A DNA stretch of 5,159 bases, taken from the NCBI GenBank assembly GCA_003505715.1, contig DNXU01000630.1, positions 1 through 5,159 on the forward strand. The letters run 5' to 3'. This DNA is from Cyanobacteria bacterium UBA8803 (GTDB lineage: Bacteria; Cyanobacteriota; Cyanobacteriia; Cyanobacteriales; Coleofasciculaceae). Below are positions 1 to 5,136 of the stretch, one piece after another (position 1 is the stretch's first letter; every line of letters begins with the position of its first letter). The notes below the pieces were generated by a model that was not told the DNA's origin, did not search any database, and saw nothing but the letters and a program-made list of their open reading frames with translations. The translations under genes were made by a program, and so were the position numbers.

Positions 1-18
1 GTAATACCGGACGTGATA

Positions 19-870
19 TTAGGAGGCGATCGCAAGACTCTGAATTGAATGAATTCGCCTTCCTACTGCTGCTGCTACTGGCTGTAAAGTGCGAACTAAA
101 TCCACCATGGCGTCTAAGGACAGTGCCTGACGCGCATCGGAAACGGATTTTTCCGGTTCTGGGTGGCATTCTATAATTAGTCCATCGGCTCCAGAGGCTA
201 CGGCAGCTTTTGCTAAGGGTGCTACTAATTCCCACTTGCCGACAGCGTGGGAGGGGTCTACAATCACGGGCAAGTGAGTCAGTTGCTTGAGGGCAGCAAC
301 CGCTCCTAAGTCCAATACATTGCGCGTGTAGTTATCGAAACTGCGAATGCCGCGTTCGCAAAGTACCACTTGAGAGTTACCGTGGCTGAGAATGTATTCG
401 GCGGCCATGATGAATTCTTCGATAGTTGCCGCTAGTCCCCGCTTCAGTAGGATTGGCTTGTTGGCTTGACCTAGGGCTTTGAGGAGGTCGAAGTTTTGCA
501 TGTTCCGACTGCCAACCTGTAGCATATCTGCATGGGCAGCAATGGTTTCAATTTGCCCGATGGCCATGACTTCAGTAACGACCGGGATATTGTAGCGCGA
601 TCGCATTTCGGCTAAAATCTGGAGTCCTGCCAGTCCCAATCCTTGGAAGGCATAGGGAGAGCTGCGAGGTTTGTAAACACCGCCTCGCAATGCCTGTACG
701 GGTGCGCGTTGCAGTTGAGTGGCGACGGTTTCCATTTGCGAACGACTCTCCACAGCACAAGGACCGGCAATAATTACTAAGTCTGAACCTCCGAAGGCAA
801 CCCGTTCTGAGAGTTTGACCGTTGTTTGGCAATCGGGTTGAGTAGCTAGGGCAAGTTTGGCATTCAACAT
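19..870 (-). CDS. aroF: 3-deoxy-7-phosphoheptulonate (DAHP) synthase, short class I-beta type
   Basis: The 283-residue product condenses phosphoenolpyruvate and erythrose 4-phosphate to DAHP, the committing step of the cytosolic shikimate pathway to Phe, Tyr and Trp. Visible family motifs are [10 protein letters not shown] (33-42), [17 protein letters not shown] (61-77), QVGSRNMQN (118-126), KPILLKRG (138-145), VDPSHAVGK (204-212) and IIECHPEPE (232-240). Cys38, His208, Glu234 and Asp245 fit the four metal ligands of the class I-beta enzyme, with the same spacing I recall for the Thermotoga enzyme. The protein begins just before the catalytic barrel, so it lacks the roughly 60-residue ferredoxin-like N-terminal domain that carries feedback inhibition in longer relatives. 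The start is ATG at 868-870 with AGGA (881-884) ten bases upstream. The stop is at 19-21, overlapped closely by a HIP1 palindrome. The gene is preceded by the double attenuator leader at 905-1187. The assignment is secure; the absence of allosteric control is inferred from length. Confidence 0.97.
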   Translation of the reverse strand: MLNAKLALATQPDCQTTVKLSERVAFGGSDLVIIAGPCAVESRSQMETVATQLQRAPVQALRGGVYKPRSSPYAFQGLGLAGLQILAEMRSRYNIPVVTEVMAIGQIETIAAHADMLQVGSRNMQNFDLLKALGQANKPILLKRGLAATIEEFIMAAEYILSHGNSQVVLCERGIRSFDNYTRNVLDLGAVAALKQLTHLPVIVDPSHAVGKWELVAPLAKAAVASGADGLIIECHPEPEKSVSDARQALSLDAMVDLVRTLQPVAAAVGRRIHSIQSLAIAS

Positions 871-904
871 GGCTAATGATTCCTGTTAACGAGAGAGGGG
901 ACAA

Positions 905-938
905 TAAAAAAAACCCGGTTCCTTTAGGGTTCCGGGTT
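905..938 (-). terminator. Attenuator 2 terminator before the DAHP synthase gene
   Basis: On the minus strand AACCCGG (938-932) and CCGGGTT (918-912) form a perfect 7-bp stem. Its 13-base loop may contain two more GC pairs. The stem runs directly into a tract of eight T (913-906). There is no T tract in the plus direction, so it works leftward. It ends 34 bases before the DAHP synthase start, so it can only act as an attenuator for that gene. Its 5' arm is the target of the competing antiterminator formed with the end of leader peptide 2. Confidence 0.9.
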
Positions 939-981
939 GAGGTTGTAGCAACACTTTGGCACGACTTTACCTACCCAGAAC
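929..981 (-). promoter_or_regulatory. Attenuator 2 antiterminator pairing
   Basis: GUUCUGGGU (981-973), covering the last codons and the first stop base of leader peptide 2, is complementary to ACCCGGAAC (937-929). They give nine consecutive pairs with one G-U wobble. The second segment contains six of the seven bases of the terminator 5' arm, so this stem and the terminator exclude each other. A ribosome at the stop codon (973-971) would cover the first segment and let the terminator form. A ribosome stalled upstream leaves it free. The pairing is read from sequence; its use in vivo is inferred. Confidence 0.78.
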
Positions 982-1039
982 TGTCTGTGGGCCAAAAAAA
1001 GTAAAAGCCAAAAAACCAGTTGCTCAGATAGGTAGTCAC
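971..1039 (-). CDS. Aromatic leader peptide 2 (22 residues)
   Basis: This short ORF starts at GTG (1039-1037) and ends at TAG (973-971). Nine of its 22 residues are aromatic: Tyr4, then the core NWFFGFYFFWP at residues 7-17. An AGGAG Shine-Dalgarno (1050-1046) stands six bases before the start. The peptide has no recognisable domain. Its composition, the terminator 33 bases past its stop and the DAHP synthase gene beyond identify it as a sensing leader peptide, like the Phe and Trp leaders of enterobacteria. Shortage of charged tRNA-Phe, tRNA-Tyr or tRNA-Trp would stall the ribosome. Stalls at residues 14-16 (1000-992) best mask the 1:2 hairpin and favour the antiterminator. The ORF is too short for routine gene finders. 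An unrelated tiny membrane protein is the alternative, but it would not explain the complementary structures. Confidence 0.87.
   Translation of the reverse strand: MTTYLSNWFFGFYFFWPTDSSG
974..990 (-). promoter_or_regulatory. Attenuator 2 pause/protector hairpin (1:2)
   Basis: CAGA (987-984) pairs with UCUG (979-976) around a four-base loop. The stem is extended by CC (990-989) with GG (975-974) across one bulged A. This uses most of the segment needed for the antiterminator, so it plays the part of the 1:2 hairpin in classical amino-acid attenuators. Its 5' arm lies in the Pro17-Asp19 codons, directly after the aromatic run, where a ribosome stalled at Phe14, Phe15 or Trp16 would mask it. 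Confidence 0.6.
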
Positions 1040-1045
1040 GATTTG

Positions 1046-1050
1046 CTCCT
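1046..1050 (-). promoter_or_regulatory. Ribosome binding site of leader peptide 2
   Basis: AGGAG on the minus strand lies six bases before the GTG codon at 1039-1037. This is near-ideal spacing, and it selects GTG as the start of the aromatic leader ORF in a region where no ATG is available in that frame. Confidence 0.8.
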
Positions 1051-1065
1051 GAAAATTCTTGCTGT

Positions 1066-1102
1066 AAATAAAACAAAAGACCGCAGCGTTTGCTCTGCGG
1101 TC
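1066..1102 (-). terminator. Attenuator 1 terminator
   Basis: GACCGCAG (1102-1095) and CTGCGGTC (1086-1079) form a perfect 8-bp GC-rich stem with an eight-base loop. It is followed at once by TTTTGTTTTATTT (1078-1066) on the minus strand. The opposite direction has no T tract. It lies 28 bases past the stop of leader peptide 1 and 16 bases before the Shine-Dalgarno of leader peptide 2. A transcript that ends here would contain only the first leader peptide. The four outermost bases of its 5' arm are also used by the antiterminator at 1099-1146. Confidence 0.88.
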
Positions 1103-1146
1103 CACCGGGAGGTTCCATGGGGAACTGAATTCACCTCCGGTGAACC
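1099..1146 (-). promoter_or_regulatory. Attenuator 1 antiterminator stem-loop
   Basis: GGUUCACCGG (1146-1137), the codons near the end of leader peptide 1, pairs with CCGGUGGACC (1108-1099) over ten bases with one U-G wobble. It can be extended inward by about three pairs past a bulged C. Inside sits a smaller hairpin, GUUCC (1125-1121) with GGAAC (1116-1112). The 3' segment takes GACC (1102-1099) from the first arm of the terminator, leaving only GCAG/CUGC for that hairpin. The two structures therefore compete. A ribosome finishing at TGA (1133-1131) would cover the 5' segment and favour termination. Confidence 0.75.
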
Positions 1147-1187
1147 TTCCTAAACCAAAAGTAAAAGTAGTAGTTACTGGCGAACAT
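1131..1187 (-). CDS. Aromatic leader peptide 1 (18 residues)
   Basis: ATG (1187-1185) to TGA (1133-1131) encodes MFASNYYFYFWFRKVHRR. Residues 6-12 are seven aromatic residues in a row, and eight of 18 are aromatic in all. Composition and position mark it as an attenuation leader peptide that senses Tyr, Phe and Trp tRNA charging. It is followed by its own terminator (1066-1102), and its last codons form one arm of the antiterminator. No Shine-Dalgarno is visible before the ATG (preceding bases CCCCAGCT), which is common enough in cyanobacteria but lowers certainty about the start. Stalls at residues 6-10 (1172-1158) would leave the antiterminator arm free, while stalls at residues 11-12 would partly cover it. 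The last codons plus stop read GGAGGTGA, a perfect Shine-Dalgarno-like octamer. Confidence 0.82.
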   Translation of the reverse strand: MFASNYYFYFWFRKVHRR

Positions 1188-1215
1188 AGCTGGGGTACAG
1201 GTGGGAATAGTTAAA

Positions 1216-1244
1216 CAAATATCCTTAATTTCTGACTATAGCAA
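1216..1244 (-). promoter_or_regulatory. Weak candidate promoter for the attenuator leader
   Basis: TTGCTA (1244-1239) and TATTTG (1221-1216) are 17 bases apart on the minus strand and match the -35 and -10 consensus at four and three positions. Initiation would fall near 1209, about 20 bases before leader peptide 1. The match is poor. It is listed because a promoter has to lie upstream of 1187 if both leader peptides are in one transcript, and I see no better one nearby. Confidence 0.25.
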
Positions 1245-1249
1245 GTCAG
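1232..1249. repeat. Short inverted repeat, possible operator
   Basis: CTGACT (1232-1237) and AGTCAG (1244-1249) are a perfect 6-bp inverted repeat with a six-base spacer. It overlaps the -35 of the weak candidate promoter, so it could be a repressor site. No T tract follows on either strand, so it is not a terminator. I do not recognise the motif. Confidence 0.3.
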
Positions 1250-1269
1250 GTAGGGTAAAGTCAATATCA

Positions 1270-1361
1270 GTAGGGGCGGGTTTTGGAAAAAAGTCAATCA
1301 GGGCGAGTCAAGTTACTTTGTCGGCTAATAGTACTATATTGAAACAGCGACTCGCCCCTAC
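1270..1361. repeat. MITE-like inverted-repeat element, copy 1
   Basis: The ends GTAGGGGCG (1270-1278) and CGCCCCTAC (1353-1361) are inverted copies. An inner pair GGGCGAGTC (1301-1309) and GACTCGCCC (1349-1357) forms a perfect 9-bp stem, and the palindrome ATAGTACTAT (1328-1337) lies in the loop. It shares GGGCGGGTTTTG and TCGGCTAA with the element at 5046-5105, in the same order. There is no coding capacity, so any movement would need an enzyme from elsewhere. It lies 29 bases past the SUI1 stop. Read leftward, the 9-bp stem is followed after eight bases by six T, so it might also help end that transcript. Confidence 0.6.
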
Positions 1362-1389
1362 ATTGGATGCTTTGTGATTTGGAACTCCC

Positions 1390-1749
1390 TTAGCCGCCGC
1401 TAATTTTCGCCTTATAACCCAGCTGAGTTAAAATCTGCACCAACTTCTGGGCGTGATCCCCTTGAATTTCCAAGGTATCGTCCTTAACAGTACCGCCGCT
1501 GCCGCATTGGGTTTTGAGCTGTTTGAGCAACTGGGTTAAGGTTTCAGGTTGGCATTGAAAGCCACTAATCACCGTTACTGTTTTGCCCTTCCGTCCCTTT
1601 CGAGACGCTTGAACTCTCAAATTTTGCCTTTCTGGAGGCACCTCCTGAATCGGTCTTTCTACAGCAGAGGGATTGCTATTAGAGCCAAATTCGCTGTAGA
1701 CCACGCGATCGCTGGCGGGATTGGCGCGTTTGGATTTTGAGGAGTCCAT
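1390..1749 (-). CDS. yciH: SUI1/eIF1-family translation factor (YciH-like)
   Basis: The 119-residue product belongs to the SUI1 family, bacterial relatives of eukaryotic initiation factor eIF1 that bind the small ribosomal subunit and influence start-site selection. The first 40 or so residues are polar and probably disordered. The SUI1 domain runs from about 43 to 117. It shows the basic loop RVQASRKGRKGKTVTVISGF (45-64), a helix LTQLLKQLKTQCGSGGT (71-87) and the C-terminal LEIQGDHAQKLVQILTQLGY (93-112), ending KAKISGG. ATG at 1749-1747 is chosen because the frame is open further upstream but offers no ATG, GTG or TTG nearby and runs into the 3' end of the patatin gene. The Shine-Dalgarno is weak. 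The start lies 32 bases after the patatin stop, on the same strand, suggesting cotranscription. The precise role of bacterial SUI1 proteins is poorly settled. Confidence 0.93.
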   Translation of the reverse strand: MDSSKSKRANPASDRVVYSEFGSNSNPSAVERPIQEVPPERQNLRVQASRKGRKGKTVTVISGFQCQPETLTQLLKQLKTQCGSGGTVKDDTLEIQGDHAQKLVQILTQLGYKAKISGG

Positions 1750-1781
1750 CTTTTGACATTCAGCATACGGTCGCTTACATT

Positions 1782-4700
1782 TTAGTATTTTTTCCAGGTA
1801 TACCCTAATAACCAAAAGAGAATTGTAGCAATCAGAGCGATCGCTACTGCTATGGGGGACTCGGAGACGGTAATAACAACGGCGATGCTGGCTGTGAGTA
1901 ATAACAGCACCTGAAGGAGTAAAACTAGGGGTCGTCGGCCAGGAAAATTGGGACTTTGAAAAGCAACGGGGCCTCTTGCTTGCAGCCACCAGTAGAAGAG
2001 TTGTACCGACTTATTGAAAAACTGGTAGGGTAAAAGATTGCGAAGTTTTGAGGCGCGGGGTTCGCCGAGGGTGGAGTTCACAATATCTCGCATTACCAGG
2101 GTAAAGCGGGTGGCGAGATTGGTTAGCACGATGCTGGGAATATCTTTTAGCACCGTCTCTTTCCCTACTCGGTAGCGATCGCGAAAGAACTCCTCTTTTT
2201 CTTGAGGCGATAATGTACCAACAGCGTTTTTGGCTAAGGCGGCGGCAGCTAGAGTGCTGACGCTTTTTTCAAAGTAGCCGGGAACTGGCTTGTAGGTGGG
2301 GGGTTCATCTCCAAGTTTGGCCAGCAGGCGTTCTACGTCAGCGGGGTCAGTTGGCTCAATGCGCTGTCGGTTCCATGCTAGTTGTTCGGCAATCTCATCT
2401 TCAATGACGTTCTGGATATCTGAGGTTAAAATTGAGCGATGTCCTTCTAGGACTAAATCGTTCAAAATAATTTCTAAGGCTGCCTCAGAAATTTGCAAAT
2501 GAGGATCGGCTAACATCCGTAAGTGGGAGTAGATTTTTTGGCGATCGCTCGGTTGGGCATCAGGGAAGCACTCTTGAATCAGTAATTCTAAGTATTCTTC
2601 TTGCGTACATCTGTTTTCCCGAGCTTGCCGTTCCAAGAAACGGGGGAAATTTTTCAGGGAAGTGCGAGTGACTAAGGCTTCAAAAATCCGGTTTAGTCCG
2701 TCTAATCGACCCCACAGCATATCATTAGAACGCCAGGACTTCTTAAAAAATCCGCCAAAAGCCCATAAGGTATCTCCTGCTAATTTCTCAGCGATTGTTT
2801 TCCCCTTTCCCAGCCCCATCTGAGCATCATCGGGACTGATCCGGATGGTATGAATCTGGTCTTTTTCCGAAAGAGAGGTTAAGTATTCAAAGGGGTAAAG
2901 CACGCGATCCAAGTTGGGGAAGCTTTGAAATCGAGTTAAGATATCTTCAGTCTGCTTCAGCCCACTGGCCTGAATCAATTTTTCTGAGGCTTGCTCGACG
3001 TAATATAAGATCGATGCGAATTCTGGGCCGTCGTTTTCTTTGTCAATATCCTGGAATTGCTTTGAAGACCAGATAGATTCTAGGTATGCTGGATCGTACT
3101 CAATCTGGCCAATTTTCTGCTTAAGCTGTTCAAAAATACTAGAAATTTGCTTTTGAGGTAACCATGCACTTTCTATTGATTTAAGGTGTTCGCCATCTAA
3201 CTCTAGAGGTTTGACTTGTAAGGGTAATTGTTTAAAAATGTCGGCGGGTAAGTATTCCAGCTGATTTTGTGCCAACCCTTGAGGGGAGAATTCTGCTAAC
3301 CCATCAGCATCAAAGAAGAAGCGGTGCACTCGGAGGAGGCGATCGTAGATTTGATGGCGTAACTGATTTAAGAGTTCGGGATGGGTAGGAGAGGGAGCGT
3401 ATTCTAGCAAGCTGTAGAATGATTGGCTAACTTGAGGATGGCTCAGGAGAGTATCTAAGGCGGCGCGGATGACCTCTAGTAGCTTAATTTGGCGATTTAG
3501 TTGGTTGACTAATAAGCGGAGCTTTTTATACTCTATGCTATCTGGTTCCTTCTCCAGTAACCCAAACAGCTTTTCAACGATATAAAAATGCTGTCGTAAG
3601 GCATAGTCTACGTCAAGATTGTGCAGCTGTTTGCTAGCCTTGTGTAGAATTGCTTCCTGTTGCTGCCTGTCACCCTCACCTGTGATGCGGTCGATCAGCA
3701 ATTGCGCGGTTTTTTCTAAAATTTCTTGCTTGTTTTGCTCGGAGTCGGTGCCATCGCCGAGATCCATCCGTAAAATGAGAGGCAGGATGCGATCGCGCAA
3801 GCCAATCAGGCGACTGCGCAGGTAAATGTCTTCGTCAATCTTAATCTCATTGGAAACACCACTGGCTGAGGGTTTGACAGCCTCTACATCACTCAGGAGA
3901 GACTTGTAGCGGCGGACTTTTTCATTTCGCTCTTTAATAGACTCCAGATCGTTGCTAATACTTTCATAAATTGGTAGACCGATTAAAGAGTCTTGCAGGA
4001 CTTCCAAGACATTGGGTTTCGGCATCGTATTAAACTTGACGCTGCCAGCAAAGCGATCGGGACTAGGATCGATATAAAATAACTGGCGATTAACCGGACG
4101 GTTGGCGGTGCGGAAATAAATCTCTTTAATGGTATAGCTGAAAGGTCGGTTATCTAACACCCCACCATCTACAAAATGCAAGCGATACCCCTCTTTAGGC
4201 GGTTTTTCTGGTAACTCGCGAGTTTCGAGAGATCCCCACTGGATGAGGCGTTTATCCAACTCATTAGCATCATCTTTGAGGCCAATAGTGACAACCGGAA
4301 AGGCAAGGGGAAAGCAAGAGGTAATCCGGCACAGCTTGGCCAAGGATTGATAAGTCTGTTCGGGAGTGCGAGTGGGATCGGCAGGATCGTCGTTGGGATT
4401 AAAGGGTTCCTTACGGCCTTGACGGTGCTTGATACTAAAAATAGCGCGGTGGTTTTTCACCTCAATGACGCATCCGGTATCGTCGAAAACTTTATAAATA
4501 CGTCCTAAAATATCGGTGCCAGTTACAAATAAATCTAATTCATTCGATTGAGATAGCCACTCCCCCTCTGGTGCGTTCTTAGGATTATCGGCCTTTCTAA
4601 AGGCATTAGCTAGCTCCTGTTGATAATATCCTGCCCCATCTAATAACGACTCAATGGTAGATTCCTTGGGTGAGGGGTGATGCATTAGTTCGCGAATACT

Positions 4701-5009
4701 GCCACTTTCGCGCCAAATTTGGCCGAATTCTTTAAAATCAACTACTTGTGTTGCGGTACTATTCGCTAAGGCGTAGCTCAGGAGTACGCCATTAATCCCG
4801 CCTGCGGAGGTGCCGGAGATAATATCGACGATAATATCGGCATCAGTGAGAGCCTTAATTAGTTTATAGATGCCCCGACCGCGTACAGCATTATAAAATT
4901 CGCGGCAAATCCCATTCATGTAAATGGCGAGAGAGACGCCACCATAAACCACCAGTCCTAGGCGATGTTCGCGACGAAATTCTGGTTTTTTTAGCGTTGG
5001 GGTAGACAT
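1782..5009 (-). CDS. Large patatin-like lipid hydrolase with C-terminal membrane helices
   Basis: The 1075-residue product has an N-terminal patatin domain (about 15-300), a Ser-Asp dyad lipid acyl hydrolase fold. The nucleophile elbow is GTSAGG (66-71, Ser68). The DGG motif is at 281-283 (Asp281), preceded by SCFPLAFPVV (231-240). The oxyanion segment YGGVSLAIYMNG (22-33) resembles the group called patatin-related proteins (TIGR03607/DUF3376 type). Residues 300-1000 are mostly charged and helical, with no domain I can name with certainty. Two hydrophobic segments near 1028-1048 and 1053-1071, followed by WKKY, look like a membrane hairpin anchor, so the enzyme probably sits on a membrane and acts on its lipids. 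ATG at 5009-5007 has GAGGA (5021-5017) seven bases upstream. The reading frame is intact and catalytic residues are present. Substrate and physiological role cannot be told from sequence; the neighbouring SUI1 gene gives no clear hint. Confidence 0.93.
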   Translation of the reverse strand: MSTPTLKKPEFRREHRLGLVVYGGVSLAIYMNGICREFYNAVRGRGIYKLIKALTDADIIVDIISGTSAGGINGVLLSYALANSTATQVVDFKEFGQIWRESGSIRELMHHPSPKESTIESLLDGAGYYQQELANAFRKADNPKNAPEGEWLSQSNELDLFVTGTDILGRIYKVFDDTGCVIEVKNHRAIFSIKHRQGRKEPFNPNDDPADPTRTPEQTYQSLAKLCRITSCFPLAFPVVTIGLKDDANELDKRLIQWGSLETRELPEKPPKEGYRLHFVDGGVLDNRPFSYTIKEIYFRTANRPVNRQLFYIDPSPDRFAGSVKFNTMPKPNVLEVLQDSLIGLPIYESISNDLESIKERNEKVRRYKSLLSDVEAVKPSASGVSNEIKIDEDIYLRSRLIGLRDRILPLILRMDLGDGTDSEQNKQEILEKTAQLLIDRITGEGDRQQQEAILHKASKQLHNLDVDYALRQHFYIVEKLFGLLEKEPDSIEYKKLRLLVNQLNRQIKLLEVIRAALDTLLSHPQVSQSFYSLLEYAPSPTHPELLNQLRHQIYDRLLRVHRFFFDADGLAEFSPQGLAQNQLEYLPADIFKQLPLQVKPLELDGEHLKSIESAWLPQKQISSIFEQLKQKIGQIEYDPAYLESIWSSKQFQDIDKENDGPEFASILYYVEQASEKLIQASGLKQTEDILTRFQSFPNLDRVLYPFEYLTSLSEKDQIHTIRISPDDAQMGLGKGKTIAEKLAGDTLWAFGGFFKKSWRSNDMLWGRLDGLNRIFEALVTRTSLKNFPRFLERQARENRCTQEEYLELLIQECFPDAQPSDRQKIYSHLRMLADPHLQISEAALEIILNDLVLEGHRSILTSDIQNVIEDEIAEQLAWNRQRIEPTDPADVERLLAKLGDEPPTYKPVPGYFEKSVSTLAAAALAKNAVGTLSPQEKEEFFRDRYRVGKETVLKDIPSIVLTNLATRFTLVMRDIVNSTLGEPRASKLRNLLPYQFFNKSVQLFYWWLQARGPVAFQSPNFPGRRPLVLLLQVLLLLTASIAVVITVSESPIAVAIALIATILFWLLGYTWKKY

Positions 5010-5045
5010 GGCGTTTTCCTCGTCTTCATTACAGGAAAATGTTAT

Positions 5046-5124
5046 GGGCGGGTTTTGATACCAGCATTATTGGTTATAGGGCAATCTTATCGGCTAAACC
5101 CGCCCCTACCACATCGCCCCTACC
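5046..5124. repeat. MITE-like inverted-repeat element, copy 2, with a short direct repeat
   Basis: GGGCGGGTTT (5046-5055) and AAACCCGCCC (5096-5105) are a perfect 10-bp inverted repeat about 60 bases across. The element shares GGGCGGGTTTTG and TCGGCTAA with copy 1 at 1270-1361. The right end CGCCCCTACC (5101-5110) is repeated directly at 5115-5124. It lies directly upstream of the patatin gene. On the minus strand it contains TTGCCC (5084-5079) and TATCAA (5060-5055) with an 18-base gap, a possible but weak promoter that would start transcription inside or just past the element. Confidence 0.6.
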
Positions 5125-5136
5125 AGATCGCAATAA

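Larger units (their letters stand above)
26..3796. repeat. Seven dispersed HIP1 palindromes (GCGATCGC)
   Basis: GCGATCGC occurs at 26-33, 597-604, 1705-1712, 1837-1844, 2175-2182, 2541-2548 and 3789-3796. All seven are inside the three protein genes and none is in the intergenic leader or upstream regions. An eight-base word is expected about once per 65 kb by chance. This enrichment is the known HIP1 signature of many cyanobacteria. Confidence 0.93.

Noticed and set aside
924..1118. A 64-codon minus-strand ORF starting at ATG 1118-1116, rich in aromatics and preceded by GGAGG
   Set aside because: It runs through terminator 1 and ends inside terminator 2, in a different frame from leader peptide 2. 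Its aromatic content comes from the U-rich stretches of that peptide. The Shine-Dalgarno-like word is over 12 bases away and is already explained as the end of leader peptide 1.
1064..1150. A free-standing small RNA ending at the first terminator
   Set aside because: The aromatic ORF immediately before the hairpin and the competing stem make an attenuator a better explanation. A stable terminated leader could still accumulate as a short RNA.
905..1150. A glutamine-type riboswitch or T-box in the leader
   Set aside because: I could not match the conserved cores of these RNA classes in the stretch, and the two peptide ORFs explain the hairpins without a ligand-binding domain.
956..1153. A 65-codon plus-strand ORF across the leader region
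   Set aside because: It is antisense to both leader peptides and terminators, is rich in Lys from the complementary A runs, and has no clear ribosome binding site or family resemblance.
1750..1989. An N-terminal extension of the SUI1 protein to a 199-residue form
   Set aside because: The extension lies in another frame over the 3' end of the patatin gene, has no SUI1 similarity, and would make the protein far longer than its family.
1782..5009. Patatin gene as an anti-phage effector (as in CBASS systems)
   Set aside because: There is no nucleotide cyclase, ubiquitin-like, HORMA or nuclease gene beside it. The protein is much longer than the CapV-type effectors and its neighbours are housekeeping genes.
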